Source: Betaproteobacteria bacterium | GTDB lineage: Bacteria > Pseudomonadota > Gammaproteobacteria > Burkholderiales > JAHFQX01 | Length of the DNA stretch: 34,009 nucleotides | Reading direction: 5' to 3' | Assembly (NCBI GenBank): GCA_023259135.1 | Contig: JAHFQX010000029.1 | Location: 1 to 34,009 of the forward strand | Shown: positions 20,314 to 29,839 of the stretch, piece after piece | How positions within the stretch are numbered: the stretch's first letter is position 1 | Layout of the letters: every line of letters begins with the position of its first letter | Program-made: the position numbers and the translations under genes | Notes under the pieces: generated by a model | The model's input: only the letters and a program-made list of their open reading frames with translations | What the model was told of the DNA's origin: nothing | Databases searched by the model: none

Positions 20314-21018
20314 GTGGGATTCCAAGCTCCAACGGATCGTAAAAAATGGCTGGCCGAATTTCTCGGCACGTTCGCGGTGGTGTTCGCCGGGACGGGGGCC
20401 ATCGTCGTCAATGACCTTACGGGAGGCGTGATTTCCCATGCCGGGGTAGCCCTTACCTTCGGTCTCATCGTCCTCTCTATGATTTATGCTTTCGCCGACG
20501 TTTCCGGGGCTCATCTCAACCCGGCGGTCACCTTCGGGTTCTTTTTTGCCCGCCGCTTCGAGGCCCGTCAAGTTTTTCCCTATATTCTTGCTCAGTCGCT
20601 CGGCGCGATCGCCGCCAGCCTCGTCTTGCATGGATTGTTTCCCACCCATTCCACTCTCGGCGGCACGGTTCCCGCCGGCTCCGCGCTGCAATCCTTCACG
20701 TTGGAAATCATCCTGACCGGGATCCTTATGTTCGTGATCCTCAGCGTATCGGCAAACGCCAACGGAAATGGAACAATGGCGGGAATCGCCATCGGGGCGG
20801 TTATCGCGCTGGAGGCGATGTTTGCCGGGCCGGTCTCTGGCGCGTCGATGAACCCGGCCCGATCCCTCGCCCCCGCAATCGTGTCCGGACATCTCGACAG
20901 TTTGTGGATTTACCTGATAGCCCCACTGCTTGGGGCTGGATGGGCGGTTCTCGCCTGTGCCTGTGTAAGAGATCCGAGGTGCTGTCGTGCGCGGCTTTTT
21001 CCGGATGGGGATCGATGA
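20314..21018 (+). CDS. MIP family (aquaporin/glycerol-facilitator type) channel, probable arsenite exit channel
   Basis: Six-segment channel protein with both NPA boxes: GAHLNPAVT in the first half and GASMNPARS in the second. The start is GTG 20314 (MGFQAPTDRKKWLAEFLGTF), 39 bases after arsC; no better upstream start was seen. Length is 234 residues. The C-terminus contains cysteines (ACACVRDPRCC). Placement after arsC recalls the AqpS arrangement of Sinorhizobium meliloti, where arsenite leaves down its gradient through an aquaglyceroporin. That substrate is inferred from context; water or glycerol transport is not excluded. The 197 bases before purL hold two small hairpins (21082-21095 and 21117-21135) without T runs. 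Confidence 0.85.
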   Translation: MGFQAPTDRKKWLAEFLGTFAVVFAGTGAIVVNDLTGGVISHAGVALTFGLIVLSMIYAFADVSGAHLNPAVTFGFFFARRFEARQVFPYILAQSLGAIAASLVLHGLFPTHSTLGGTVPAGSALQSFTLEIILTGILMFVILSVSANANGNGTMAGIAIGAVIALEAMFAGPVSGASMNPARSLAPAIVSGHLDSLWIYLIAPLLGAGWAVLACACVRDPRCCRARLFPDGDR

Positions 21019-21215
21019 GTCAGATTGTCCCGGATGGAGCTTCAGCTCCGCCCAGCGATGGGCCGACCCCGAGAAATCAGTCCAATTTTCATTGGTCCGG
21101 GGCGATGGGATAACCGGCCGATTTATTCAATCGGCTATACCCCCGAGTCAGTCATCCCAAAGAGACGCTTAGGGTATGATTCGCCTTTCTTTATTTTCCT
21201 TCTTGCCCGCTCGCC

Positions 21216-24200
21216 ATGTCCCAGGTGCTTCGATTGCGAGGGTGTAGCGCTCTCTCCCGTTTTCGTATCGAAAAATTATTGGGGGCAATCCGATCCGGAA
21301 TTCCCGATCTGCTGTCGATAAACGCCGAACACTGGCATTTCGTGAGTCTGCGGAAACCCTTGAGCGATGTGGAATGGGCCAAGCTGCAGCGGTTGTTGGC
21401 CTATGGTTCCGTCGCTGCCACCCCGGCGCAAGCTCAGGAAGAACTTTTGCTGGTAGTGCCCCGCCTGGGGACTGTGTCGCCCTGGGCTTCCAAGGCCACC
21501 GATATCGCCCGCGGCTGCGGTTTGCCCGAAGTGGAGCGCATCGAGCGGGGGGTGGCTTACCGGCTGGCCAAACAGCAGGGCGAGGCGCTCACCGAGGCGG
21601 AGCGCAGCGCGGTGCGGCCGTTGCTTCACGACCCCATGACCGAAACGGTTTTGGATAGTCTGGAAGCGGCCGACGGCTTGTTCCTTCATCAGCCTCCCGC
21701 CCCTCTGCGGGCCGTGCCGCTGCTGGCTCGGGGCCGGACGGCCCTGGAAGAGGCCAACCGGGAATGGGGTCTGGCCTTGTCGGAGCAGGAGATCGATTAT
21801 CTCGCCGACTATTTCCGCGGCCTGGGCCGCGATCCCCATGATGCCGAGTTGATGATGTTCGCCCAGGCCAATTCCGAACATTGCCGGCACAAGATTTTCA
21901 ACGCCCATTGGGTGGTGGACGGGGAGCCCCAGCCCCATTCGCTGTTCGGCATGATCCGTCATACCCACGCCGCCAGCCCCCAGGGGACCGTCGTGGCCTA
22001 CAGCGACAACGCGGCGGTGATGGAGGGAGCGGAAGTCCTGCGCTTCCTGCCGGATGCGACGGGCCGCTATGAATACCGGCGGGAACGGACCCATATCTTG
22101 ATGAAGGTGGAGACCCACAACCATCCGACCGGAATCTCGCCTTTTCCCGGCGCGGCCACGGGGGTCGGAGGAGAAATCCGGGACGAGGCCGCCACCGGCC
22201 GCGGGGCCAAGACCCAAGCCGGGCTTGCCGGGTTTTCCGTTTCCAACTTGCGGATTCCTGGATTCATTCAACCCTGGGAAGGGCTGGGTGGCTATGGCCG
22301 CCCGGCTCGCATGGCCTCGGCCTTGCAGATCATGCTCGACGGCCCCATCGGCGCCGCGGCCTTCAATAACGAATTCGGCCGCCCCAATCTGGCGGGGTAC
22401 TTCAGGACCCTGGAACAGCGGGTGAATGGGCGGATGCGGGGCTACCACAAGCCTATCATGCTGGCCGGGGGCATCGGCAACATCCCGGCGGCCGGCGCCC
22501 ATAAGCGGGCAGTGCCCGAAGGAGCGCCGTTGGTGCAACTGGGCGGGCCGGGAATGCGCATCGGCTTGGGCGGGGGGGCGGCTTCCAGCCTGGGTACCGG
22601 CGCCAATACCGAAGCGTTGGATTTCAACTCGGTACAGCGCGGCAATCCGGAAATGCAGCGCCGCGCTCAAGAAGTCATCGATCGCTGCTGGGCGCTGGGG
22701 GAAGACAGCCCCATCCTGTCGATTCATGACGTGGGGGCGGGGGGCTTGGCCAATGCGCTGCCGGAGTTGGTGCATGGCGCCGGGCGCGGTGGGCATTTCG
22801 ATCTGCGGGCGGTGCCTTCGGAAGAGCCGGGAATGAGCCCTTTGGAAATTTGGTGCAACGAGGCTCAGGAACGCTATGTGTTGGCCATTGCCCCCGAACG
22901 CATGGCCGAATTCCGCCGTCTGTGCGAGCGGGAGCGCTGCCCGTTCGCGGTAGTCGGCAGGGCTACCGCCGACGGCCGGCTGGTGGTGGAGGATGCGCTG
23001 TTCGGCAACCGGCCGGTGAACATGGATTTGCAGGCGCTGCTAGGCAATCCTCCCCGCACGGAGCGCCGTGCCCAAAGGCTTTCGCGGGATTTAGCCCCGT
23101 TCTCGGGACAAGGCGTCGGTTTGCGGGAAGCAGCATTCCGGGTGCTGCGCTTGCCCGCGGTGGCGGACAAGACTTTCCTTATCAGCATTGGCGACCGCAC
23201 GGTGGGGGGGCTGACGGCCCGGGATCAGATGGTGGGGCCCTGGCAGGTGCCGGTGGCCGACGTGGCGGTGACGCTGATGGATTATCAAGGCTACCGGGGC
23301 GAAGCCATGGCCATCGGCGAGCGTTCGCCCGTGGCGCTGGTGAACCCGGCGGCCTCCGCCCGGATGGCGGTGGGAGAAGCCATCACCAACATCGCCGCCG
23401 CGCCGCTGGAACGGATCGGCGACATCAAGCTCTCCGCCAACTGGATGGCGGCGGCCGGACAGCCGGGGGAGGACGCGGCGCTGTTCGATGCTGTCCGGGC
23501 GGTGGGCCTGGAACTGTGCCCCGCTTTGGGAATCAGCATTCCGGTGGGCAAGGATTCCTTGTCGATGCACACCACGTGGACTGAGCAGGGTGACCAGGGC
23601 CGTTCCCTGGACAAGACGGTCACTTCACCCTTGTCTTTAGTGGTGTCGGCGTTTGCTCCGGTGGGCGATGTGCGCCATACCCTGACCCCCCAATTGCGCC
23701 TGGACCGGAATCCGACGGTGTTGATACTGGTGGATTTGGGGCGGGGCCGGCGCCGCATGGGCGGCTCGGCGCTGGCCCAGGTATATGGCCAGACGGGGAA
23801 TGAGGCGCCCGATTTGGAGGCTCCCCAGGACTTGAAAGGATTGTTTGCCGCAATTCATGATCTCCGCCGCGCAGAATGGGTATGGGCCTACCACGACCGC
23901 TCCGACGGCGGATTGTGGGTCGCCCTGTGCGAGATGATGTTTGCGTCCCGAACCGGCGTGACCCTTGATTTACCGGACTGGGCCAAGCCGGAAGCCGGGA
24001 TGCTGGAATGGCTCTTCAACGAGGAATTAGGGGCGGTGTTGCAAGTCCCGGAAGCGGATTTGGGATCGGTACGGAACAGTCTGGCGGCCCACGGGTTGGA
24101 TGATTGCTGCTGCGTGGTCGGCCGGCCTAACGGAGAGGATCGGCTGATTGTTCGGAACGGGCCGGTGCAGGTGTTTTCCGAAACCCGGGCCGCCCTACAA

Positions 24201-25133
24201 CAGGCTTGGTCGGAAACCAGCTTCCGGTTTCAGCAATTGCGGGATAACCCGGAGTGCGCGGCGGAGGAATATCGGCGGATTGCCGAGGACGACCCGGGAA
24301 TTTCCCCGTGGTTGACCTTCGACCCCGCCGAGGACGTGGCCGCGCCTTTCATCGCCAAGGGAACTCGACCCGCGGTGGCCATCCTGCGGGAACAGGGGGT
24401 CAACGGGCAGATGGAGATGGCGGCGGCCTTCCACCGGGCGGGATTCGATGCGCTGGACGTGCATATGAGCGACATCCTGGCGGGGCGGATCAGCTTGGCC
24501 GGTTTCCAAGGCATCGCCGCCTGCGGCGGGTTCTCCTACGGGGACGTGCTGGGGGCCGGGGCAGGGTGGGCCAAGTCCATCCTGTTCAATGCGCGGGCCC
24601 AGGACGAATTCACGGCTTTTTTTGCGAGAACAGACAGCTTTGCCTTGGGGGTTTGCAACGGATGCCAGATGATGAGCGCCTTGCGGGAGATTATTCCCGG
24701 CGCCGAACACTGGCCGAGCTTTGGCCGAAACCGCTCGGAGCAATTCGAAGCCCGTTTCGTCACCTTGGAGGTGCAGCGTTCCGCTGCGCTGTTTTTCCGC
24801 GGCATGGAAGGCAGCCGGCTGCCGGTGGCGGTGGCCCACGGCGAAGGCCGGGCGGAATTTTCCGATGCCGCCGCATTGGCGGCGGCCGAATCACTGGTGG
24901 CGCTGCGCTTCGTGGATAACCGGGGAATACCGACTGAGCGTTACCCGCTCAACCCCAACGGTTCCCCCGCCGGGATTGCCGGCCTGACGACCGCCGATGG
25001 ACGTTTTACCATCTTGATGCCCCATCCGGAACGGCTGTTCCGCACCGTCCAGCATTCCTGGCATCCCGGCCCATGGGGGGAAGACGGGCCGTGGTTAAGG
25101 ATGTTCCGCAACGCCCGCCGCTGGGTGGGATGA
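21216..25133 (+). CDS. purL: phosphoribosylformylglycinamidine synthase, large single-chain form
   Basis: Fourth step of purine synthesis: converts FGAR to FGAM using glutamine and ATP. The 1305-residue length is that of the fused proteobacterial enzyme. An N-terminal FGAR-AT domain is followed by two AIRS-like halves (the first includes [20 protein letters not shown]) and a C-terminal class I glutaminase with nucleophile Cys1147 in GVCNGCQMM and PHPERLFR for the His/Glu pair. The ATG at 21216 gives the usual hydrophobic N-terminus. A candidate -10 TATGAT lies at 21175-21180 with no convincing -35. It appears monocistronic and converges on the minus-strand operon. Confidence 0.97.
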   Translation: MSQVLRLRGCSALSRFRIEKLLGAIRSGIPDLLSINAEHWHFVSLRKPLSDVEWAKLQRLLAYGSVAATPAQAQEELLLVVPRLGTVSPWASKATDIARGCGLPEVERIERGVAYRLAKQQGEALTEAERSAVRPLLHDPMTETVLDSLEAADGLFLHQPPAPLRAVPLLARGRTALEEANREWGLALSEQEIDYLADYFRGLGRDPHDAELMMFAQANSEHCRHKIFNAHWVVDGEPQPHSLFGMIRHTHAASPQGTVVAYSDNAAVMEGAEVLRFLPDATGRYEYRRERTHILMKVETHNHPTGISPFPGAATGVGGEIRDEAATGRGAKTQAGLAGFSVSNLRIPGFIQPWEGLGGYGRPARMASALQIMLDGPIGAAAFNNEFGRPNLAGYFRTLEQRVNGRMRGYHKPIMLAGGIGNIPAAGAHKRAVPEGAPLVQLGGPGMRIGLGGGAASSLGTGANTEALDFNSVQRGNPEMQRRAQEVIDRCWALGEDSPILSIHDVGAGGLANALPELVHGAGRGGHFDLRAVPSEEPGMSPLEIWCNEAQERYVLAIAPERMAEFRRLCERERCPFAVVGRATADGRLVVEDALFGNRPVNMDLQALLGNPPRTERRAQRLSRDLAPFSGQGVGLREAAFRVLRLPAVADKTFLISIGDRTVGGLTARDQMVGPWQVPVADVAVTLMDYQGYRGEAMAIGERSPVALVNPAASARMAVGEAITNIAAAPLERIGDIKLSANWMAAAGQPGEDAALFDAVRAVGLELCPALGISIPVGKDSLSMHTTWTEQGDQGRSLDKTVTSPLSLVVSAFAPVGDVRHTLTPQLRLDRNPTVLILVDLGRGRRRMGGSALAQVYGQTGNEAPDLEAPQDLKGLFAAIHDLRRAEWVWAYHDRSDGGLWVALCEMMFASRTGVTLDLPDWAKPEAGMLEWLFNEELGAVLQVPEADLGSVRNSLAAHGLDDCCCVVGRPNGEDRLIVRNGPVQVFSETRAALQQAWSETSFRFQQLRDNPECAAEEYRRIAEDDPGISPWLTFDPAEDVAAPFIAKGTRPAVAILREQGVNGQMEMAAAFHRAGFDALDVHMSDILAGRISLAGFQGIAACGGFSYGDVLGAGAGWAKSILFNARAQDEFTAFFARTDSFALGVCNGCQMMSALREIIPGAEHWPSFGRNRSEQFEARFVTLEVQRSAALFFRGMEGSRLPVAVAHGEGRAEFSDAAALAAAESLVALRFVDNRGIPTERYPLNPNGSPAGIAGLTTADGRFTILMPHPERLFRTVQHSWHPGPWGEDGPWLRMFRNARRWVG

Positions 25134-25177
25134 GATCCGGGAGCGGGAAGGCCGGGCCGATTCGTCCCGGCGGATGA

Positions 25178-25621
25178 TCACGCTACCGTATCCGGGTCCA
25201 CCACATGGCCCGTGTAACGGTAAAAGGTGCCGCGGAACAGCACCACTTCTTTTCCAGCCGGATTGCGGATGGTGACATCCACCACCCCCGTGGAGCGGCC
25301 GGAGCGCTGTACCCGGCCTTCTCCCACCAAGATTTCCCCGAGCTTGGCGGGGGCCAGGTAGTTGATGCCGCATTGAATCCCTACCCCGACCATGTTGCGG
25401 GTGCGGCAGGCATAACCGAATATCACGTCGGCGAACAGAAACAGGATGCCGCCGTGGCAGACCTCGGTGCTGTTGATCATCTCTTCCCGCACCGGCATGC
25501 TGAGGACCACCCGGTCTACCTCTATTTCTTGCAGAGCGATGCCATAGGCCGGAGCTACCCGGTCCCGCCGGAAGAAACCTTCGCAGGCCGCCTTGGCGAC
25601 TCGCAAGCCCCGAGACTCCAC
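25178..25621 (-). CDS. PaaI-type hotdog-fold acyl-CoA thioesterase
   Basis: Predicted thioesterase of the PaaI/4HBT family. The family signature is visible as VCHGGILFLFADVIFGYAC, including the HGG turn and the Asp expected at the active site, followed by the second half NYLAPAKLGEILVGEGR. I choose GTG 25621 as start, 2 bases after the upstream gene's stop with GGTGGAG just before it, giving 147 residues; an in-frame codon at 25672 would lie inside that gene. It is last in the yciB operon. The acyl-CoA substrate is unknown, and there is no phenylacetate cluster here to support the name paaI. Confidence 0.82.
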   Translation of the reverse strand: MESRGLRVAKAACEGFFRRDRVAPAYGIALQEIEVDRVVLSMPVREEMINSTEVCHGGILFLFADVIFGYACRTRNMVGVGIQCGINYLAPAKLGEILVGEGRVQRSGRSTGVVDVTIRNPAGKEVVLFRGTFYRYTGHVVDPDTVA

Positions 25622-25623
25622 GG

Positions 25624-26415
25624 CTACTCCACCTTGGCCTTGGCTTTCAAATCGAGGATCGCACGTTCCCATTGCTGTTGCTGCATGCCGGCCAGCAATT
25701 GGCTTTTGACTTGATCCAAGGCAGGGAACTGGAAAGGGCGCTCGTTATCCAGCCTGATGATATGCCAGCCGAATTGGGAACGAACCGGCTCCTCGGTCAT
25801 TTGGCCTTTTTTCAGCTTCTCCATAGCCTCGGCGAAAGGCTTGACGAAGGTGTTCGGCAGGCTCCAGCCCAATGAGCCGCCCTTGGTCTTGGAGCCGGCA
25901 TCCTTGGATTTTTCACCGGCCAGCTTATCGAAGCTCTCCCCTTTTTTGATCCGAGCGATGAGTCCCTTGGCTTCGTCTTCCTTGTCCACCAGGATGTGGC
26001 GGACTTGATATTCCTTGGCGTTGCCCTGGGAGGCCTTGATGCGCTCGTATTCCTTTTTGAGGCCCTCGTCGTCGATAGGGTGGGTTTTCAGGAAATCTTC
26101 CCGATAGGCGTTGATGAGCACGGTTTGCCGAAACAACTCGAGTTGAGCCAGCACTTCGGGGTTTTTATCGAGGCTCTTCTTCTGTGCTTCCTGGGAAAGG
26201 ATTTCCCGGTTGATGAGTTCCTCCCGCAGCGCTTGGCGGATTTCCGGAGTATCAGGCTGGCCTTGGGCGGCGCGGGCTTTGAGCATGGCGTCCATTCGGG
26301 CCTGGGGGACGGCGATATTGTTGACGGTGGCTAAGGGTTTGGCGTCTTGGGCGTGTGCCGTGGGGGCGAGCCCAGCGATCAAAAGCAACAACAGGTGTGG
26401 CAGGGTGGAGCGCAT
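25624..26415 (-). CDS. periplasmic peptidyl-prolyl isomerase, parvulin (PpiC/PrsA-like)
   Basis: Predicted secreted PPIase/chaperone. From ATG 26415 (263 residues) it begins with a signal peptide ending near AHA. A SurA-like N-terminal helical region follows (about residues 30-125), then a parvulin domain at about 130-225 with YQVRHILV, a basic-rich lobe, GGSLGW and FGWHIIRL. The C-terminus is charged and helical. GAGG upstream overlaps the end of bolA and serves as ribosome site. Downstream of yciB-yciI-bolA this kind of parvulin is common in Proteobacteria. Its clients are unknown. Confidence 0.88.
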   Translation of the reverse strand: MRSTLPHLLLLLIAGLAPTAHAQDAKPLATVNNIAVPQARMDAMLKARAAQGQPDTPEIRQALREELINREILSQEAQKKSLDKNPEVLAQLELFRQTVLINAYREDFLKTHPIDDEGLKKEYERIKASQGNAKEYQVRHILVDKEDEAKGLIARIKKGESFDKLAGEKSKDAGSKTKGGSLGWSLPNTFVKPFAEAMEKLKKGQMTEEPVRSQFGWHIIRLDNERPFQFPALDQVKSQLLAGMQQQQWERAILDLKAKAKVE

Positions 26416-26426
26416 GGTTAAGGTCC

Positions 26427-26705
26427 TCAACGGGGTGAAAGGGAAAATTCTTCGGGGGTATAAGCCTCAAGGGACAGGGCATGGATCTGCTGTTGCATCA
26501 GTTCTCCCAAGGCAGCGTAAACCATTTGGTGGCGGGCTATGGCGGATTGGTCGCGGAACAAGGGAGAGACGATGCTGACCTTATAATGGCCGCCCCCCGC
26601 GGCGGCGCCGGCGTGACCGGCGTGCAGGGCGCTGTCGTCGGCAATATCCAGCCGCTCCGGGGTCAGGGAGGCGAGCTTTTCCCGGATCAACTCAGGGATG
26701 CTCAT
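26427..26705 (-). CDS. BolA family protein
   Basis: Small (92 residues) BolA-fold protein, of the kind that binds glutaredoxin/[2Fe-2S] partners or DNA. The family signature is ARHQMVYAAL followed by IHALSLEAYTPEEF, and the N-terminal half has the usual SIVSPLFRDQSAI strand-turn. It overlaps yciI by 4 bases and is 11 bases upstream of the parvulin gene. A poly-Gly/Ala/His loop (HAGHAGAAAGGGHY) sits where many BolA proteins carry a metal- or cluster-ligand His. No morphogen function is implied. Confidence 0.9.
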   Translation of the reverse strand: MSIPELIREKLASLTPERLDIADDSALHAGHAGAAAGGGHYKVSIVSPLFRDQSAIARHQMVYAALGELMQQQIHALSLEAYTPEEFSLSPR

Positions 26706-27004
26706 TGGGGAAACAGCTTCACGAAAGGCCGGACCAGGATATCGGAGAATACGCCCTCAACGCTGTAAGGGTCCTGACGCGCCCAGTCTTGCGCTTCTTC
26801 CAGGGAATCGAATTCGGCGATAATCAGACTCCCAGCGAACCCCGCCGCCAACGGATCGGGAATATCCTGGGCGCACAACGGGCCGGCCGTCAGCAACCGT
26901 CCCTGCTCTTGCAAGACGGTGACGCGCGCCATATGGGCAGGCCGGACGCTGAGGCGTTTTTCCATGGAGTTTGGGGCATCTTGCCCCAGAATAGCGTAGA
27001 ACAT
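26702..27004 (-). CDS. yciI: YciI family protein
   Basis: 100-residue protein with the dimeric alpha-beta fold of the YciI/YCII family: FYAILGQDAPNS at the N-terminus, the conserved RPAHMARV helix, GPL and a C-terminal DPYSVEGVFSDILVRPF. The biochemical role of this family is not established. It lies between yciB and bolA with overlapping or nearly touching ends, the same neighbourhood as E. coli yciB/yciI, so it is probably made with the cell-envelope proteins around it. Confidence 0.92.
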   Translation of the reverse strand: MFYAILGQDAPNSMEKRLSVRPAHMARVTVLQEQGRLLTAGPLCAQDIPDPLAAGFAGSLIIAEFDSLEEAQDWARQDPYSVEGVFSDILVRPFVKLFPQ

Positions 27005-27011
27005 GCGGCCG

Positions 27012-27548
27012 TCAGCCGTCTTTCTCTTCGAAGTAACGGGACAGGACGAGCCCCTGCAGCAGGGCGAATAACAGGGTGAGCCCGAGACCGCCGAACAATT
27101 TGAAATTGACCCAAGTGTCGGTGGGAAAGTGGAAAGCGACGAACAGGTTGGCGGCCCCCATGGCGCAGAAAAACCCCGCCCAACTGAGATTGATGCGAGC
27201 CCACACCGGCTCCGGTAGAGTGATCTGCGGGCCCATCAGATGACGCAACGGATTCTTCCGGAGCAGGAGCTGGGAACCTCCCAGGATGGCGGCGAAGGTC
27301 CAATAAAGCACGGTGGGCTTCCATTTGATGAAGGTTTCGTCTTGCAGCCATAGGGTCAACCCTCCGAATACCAGGATCAGCACCAGGCTGACCCATAGCA
27401 TCCGGTCCACTTTCCGGTGCTTCCACCAGGACCAAGCCACTTGGCCCCCGGTGGCGGCTATGGCCACGGCGGTAGCCGGATAAATCCCCCAGAACTTGAA
27501 GGCGACGAAAAAGACGATGACCGGAAACAGGTCGAAAAGAAACTTCAT
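27012..27548 (-). CDS. yciB: inner membrane septation protein YciB (IspZ family)
   Basis: Integral membrane protein of 178 residues with about five hydrophobic segments. The family pattern is clear: [25 protein letters not shown] at the N-terminus (broken by no gap), WKPTVLYW in the middle, and a C-terminal [13 protein letters not shown]. In Enterobacteria YciB interacts with division and elongation proteins and affects envelope integrity. It is first in the minus-strand operon. The 172 bases upstream are shared with the divergent enoyl-CoA hydratase gene and contain a possible -10 TAATCT on the minus strand. Confidence 0.94.
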   Translation of the reverse strand: MKFLFDLFPVIVFFVAFKFWGIYPATAVAIAATGGQVAWSWWKHRKVDRMLWVSLVLILVFGGLTLWLQDETFIKWKPTVLYWTFAAILGGSQLLLRKNPLRHLMGPQITLPEPVWARINLSWAGFFCAMGAANLFVAFHFPTDTWVNFKLFGGLGLTLLFALLQGLVLSRYFEEKDG

Positions 27549-27645
27549 CGGAGCGAAGAAGAACTATTGGCGGGAGATTATGCCGAGTTGACCGCTCCTT
27601 GTCCATCCACTTCCACTGCCGGTCGGTATTTTCGGCGGGGCCGCG

Positions 27646-27675
27646 TTGACACCCTGGCCCACGGATGGCTAGAGT
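27646..27675 (+). promoter_or_regulatory. sigma-70-like promoter of the enoyl-CoA hydratase gene
   Basis: A perfect TTGACA at 27646-27651 and TAGAGT at 27670-27675 are 18 bases apart. A strong Shine-Dalgarno AAGGAG at 27707-27712 lies 8 bases before the ATG at 27721. Confidence 0.55.
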
Positions 27676-27720
27676 TATTCCGATTGACCCATAAACTATA
27701 GATAGTAAGGAGAAGTCGTC

Positions 27721-28527
27721 ATGCCGGATTACAGTCGGTATCAATTCATCAAAGTCGAGGTGGCGAACAAGCTGGCCACGGTTACCCTGAATCGCCCGGA
27801 GGCCATGAATTCCACCAACCCTCAAATGCATGCCGAGTTGGAACAGGTGTGGGTGGATTTGGCCGAGGATGCCGGGATCAATGCCATCCTGTTGACCGGT
27901 GCCGGGCGGGCGTTTTCCGCCGGAGGTGACGTGAAGGCCATGGCGGCGCGGTACGGCACCGAAGAGGGCAAGCAACGCACCTTGACGTTGTCCGCCGGCG
28001 CCCGCCGGCTGATCCAGAACATGCTGGACGTGGGGCAGCCCATCATCGGCGCCATCAACGGCGATGCGATGGGGCTGGGGGCCACTATCGCGCTGTTTTG
28101 CGACGTCATCGTGGTTTCCGAGACGGCCCGCCTGGCCGACACCCATGTGAAGGTGGGCATCGTTGCCGGTGACGGTGGCGCGGTAATCTGGCCGCTGCTC
28201 ATTGGGCCGGCCCGGGCCAAGGAATTCCTGATGCGGGGGAAGATCATCAACGGCGCCGAGGCCGCCCAAATGGGACTGGTGAACTATGCCGTGCCCGCCG
28301 AGGCGGTGTTGCCCAAAGCACGGGAAATCGCCCAGGAACTGGCCGACGGCGCCACCTGGGCCATCCGCTGGAGCAAGTTGTCGGTAAATAAGTGGCTGAA
28401 AGACCAAGTCAATTTGATATTGGATGCTTCGTTGGCCTATGAGATGCTGACCTTCCACACCGACGACCACCGGGAGGCGGCCCAGGCTTTCGTGGATAAG
28501 CGTTCGCCGAAGTTCAGCGGGCGGTAG
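27721..28527 (+). CDS. enoyl-CoA hydratase/isomerase (crotonase) family protein
   Basis: 268-residue crotonase-fold enzyme acting on an acyl-CoA. The oxyanion-hole segments are present: AGRAFSAGGDVKAM around residue 61-73 and AINGDAMGLG at 111-120. The two catalytic glutamates of classical enoyl-CoA hydratase are not conserved: alignment by eye puts Thr122 and His142 at those positions, while Asp151 in AGDGGAVIWP sits where isomerase-type members keep an acidic residue. An isomerase or other crotonase reaction is therefore at least as likely as hydration. No beta-oxidation partners are nearby. It has its own promoter and converges on the GST gene 17 bases away. Confidence 0.85.
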   Translation: MPDYSRYQFIKVEVANKLATVTLNRPEAMNSTNPQMHAELEQVWVDLAEDAGINAILLTGAGRAFSAGGDVKAMAARYGTEEGKQRTLTLSAGARRLIQNMLDVGQPIIGAINGDAMGLGATIALFCDVIVVSETARLADTHVKVGIVAGDGGAVIWPLLIGPARAKEFLMRGKIINGAEAAQMGLVNYAVPAEAVLPKAREIAQELADGATWAIRWSKLSVNKWLKDQVNLILDASLAYEMLTFHTDDHREAAQAFVDKRSPKFSGR

Positions 28528-28544
28528 GGCTGAGGGAGGCGATT

Positions 28545-29174
28545 TCAGACCGCGGCGCTGGGGCGGGCGGACACGCGCTGCTGCCAGGCGGTGAAGGCGC
28601 TGTATAGGCCGGCCGGGGCGAGCTTTAGCCGCTGGGCAAAATCGGCCACCACCAAGGCGCTGATGTCGGCCAGGGTAAAGATATCCCCCGCCACGTAAGC
28701 TTGCCGGGCCAACTGCTCGTCCAGCAGGCGGTAGAACAGGCCGATCCGTTTGCGCCCTCGCTCGGCGAGGGCCGGGATTTGCTCGAGGTTTTCCGGGCCG
28801 GGGAGGGCGCGGTCCTTGAAGCCGGGAGCGGAGTTCCGAAAGGCCTCAGCGACGGCGGAAAATCCCAGGTCCTCGATCCAGTGGTTCCACATCAGGACCA
28901 ACGCCCGCTCTTTGGGGGTGCGGCCGAGGAGGGGAGGGTGCGGGTAGACGGATTCCAGGTAGTCGCAAATGGCGATGGTTTCCCCTAGGCAGGTACCGTC
29001 GTCCAGTTCCAGCACGGGAACGGTGCAGCGGGGGTTTTTAGCGCGGAACGCCTCGGTGAGTTGTTCTCCTGCCCGCAAATCGACCTGGACGGTGGGGATG
29101 TCGATCTTTTTTTCGGTGATGAAAACGCGCACCCGGCGCGGGCTGGGGGCGGTGGCACAGTCGTAGAATTTCAT
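28545..29174 (-). CDS. glutathione S-transferase family protein
   Basis: 209-residue GST. The thioredoxin-like N-terminal domain starts MKFYDCATAPSPRRVRVF, like GTT2-type enzymes, with Ser11 the likely residue near the glutathione thiol. The glutathione-binding CTVPVLELDDG and GETIAICDYLE motifs are intact. The helical C-terminal domain ends with the conserved FTLADISALVVADF N-capping motif. It lies 56 bases downstream of efp on the same strand and may be cotranscribed. Substrate unknown. Confidence 0.9.
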   Translation of the reverse strand: MKFYDCATAPSPRRVRVFITEKKIDIPTVQVDLRAGEQLTEAFRAKNPRCTVPVLELDDGTCLGETIAICDYLESVYPHPPLLGRTPKERALVLMWNHWIEDLGFSAVAEAFRNSAPGFKDRALPGPENLEQIPALAERGRKRIGLFYRLLDEQLARQAYVAGDIFTLADISALVVADFAQRLKLAPAGLYSAFTAWQQRVSARPSAAV

Positions 29175-29230
29175 CGGGCTTCTCCTCGTTGACGGGCTGG
29201 GTATCGGCAGGGCGTTTTCCCCGTGAGAAG

Positions 29231-29797
29231 TTAGCCCCGCTCCATGTATTCCCCGGAGTCGGTGCTGACCTTAATTTTATCACCTGTGACGACAAAGGCC
29301 GGGACCATCACGCTAATCCCGGTATCGGTGACGGCGGGCTTGAAGGAACCGGTGGCGGTGGCGTCTTTCACATGGGGTTCGGTTTCCATCACGGTTAGCC
29401 AGACGTTGGGGGGAAATTGAACGCCGATCGGGCGTTCGCCGTGAAAATTCACCTGCACGTCCATGTTGGGGAGCAGATAGCCGGTCTGACCTTCCAGTAA
29501 TTCCTTGGGTAGGGTGATTTGCTCGTAGTTTTCCTTATCCATGAAGACGTAGCCGCTGCCTTCCTGGTAAAGATATTGCATCTGGCGAATATCCACGGTG
29601 GCGCGCTCGATTTTTTCATCGCTGCGGAAGCGTTGATTGAGCTTGGTGCCGGCCTCTATATCTTTCATTTCGATTTGCATGAAAGCACCGCCCCGTCCGC
29701 CCACGTGGACGTGGTAGCATTTCACGACCCGCCAGATGTGCTTGTCGAATTCAATCAGATCGCTGGCTCGGATTTCCGTCGCGAGAACTTTGGACAT
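29231..29797 (-). CDS. efp: elongation factor P
   Basis: Relieves ribosome stalling at consecutive prolines. The 188 residues show the three-domain EF-P pattern: ATEIRASDLIEFDKHIWRVVK, AGTKLNQRFRSDEKIERA, and a C-terminal VPAFVVTGDKIKVSTDSGEY. The domain I tip reads GGRGGAF with Arg35, where E. coli has the modified Lys34 (PGKGQAF). The sequence otherwise resembles alphaproteobacterial-type EF-P more than the Pseudomonas SGRN type that EarP rhamnosylates, so the modification is unclear. Its promoter must lie in or near the divergent uracil-DNA glycosylase gene 42 bases away; TAGAAT on the minus strand could be a -10. Confidence 0.93.
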   Translation of the reverse strand: MSKVLATEIRASDLIEFDKHIWRVVKCYHVHVGGRGGAFMQIEMKDIEAGTKLNQRFRSDEKIERATVDIRQMQYLYQEGSGYVFMDKENYEQITLPKELLEGQTGYLLPNMDVQVNFHGERPIGVQFPPNVWLTVMETEPHVKDATATGSFKPAVTDTGISVMVPAFVVTGDKIKVSTDSGEYMERG

Positions 29798-29839
29798 GGA
29801 AACGGTTACTCCGCCTAAAAAAGGGGGGCATTCTACACC

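Noticed and set aside
25152-25170. CCGGG/CCCGG hairpin between purL and the thioesterase gene as a bidirectional terminator
   Set aside because: Only five pairs, a 9-base loop and no T run on either strand.
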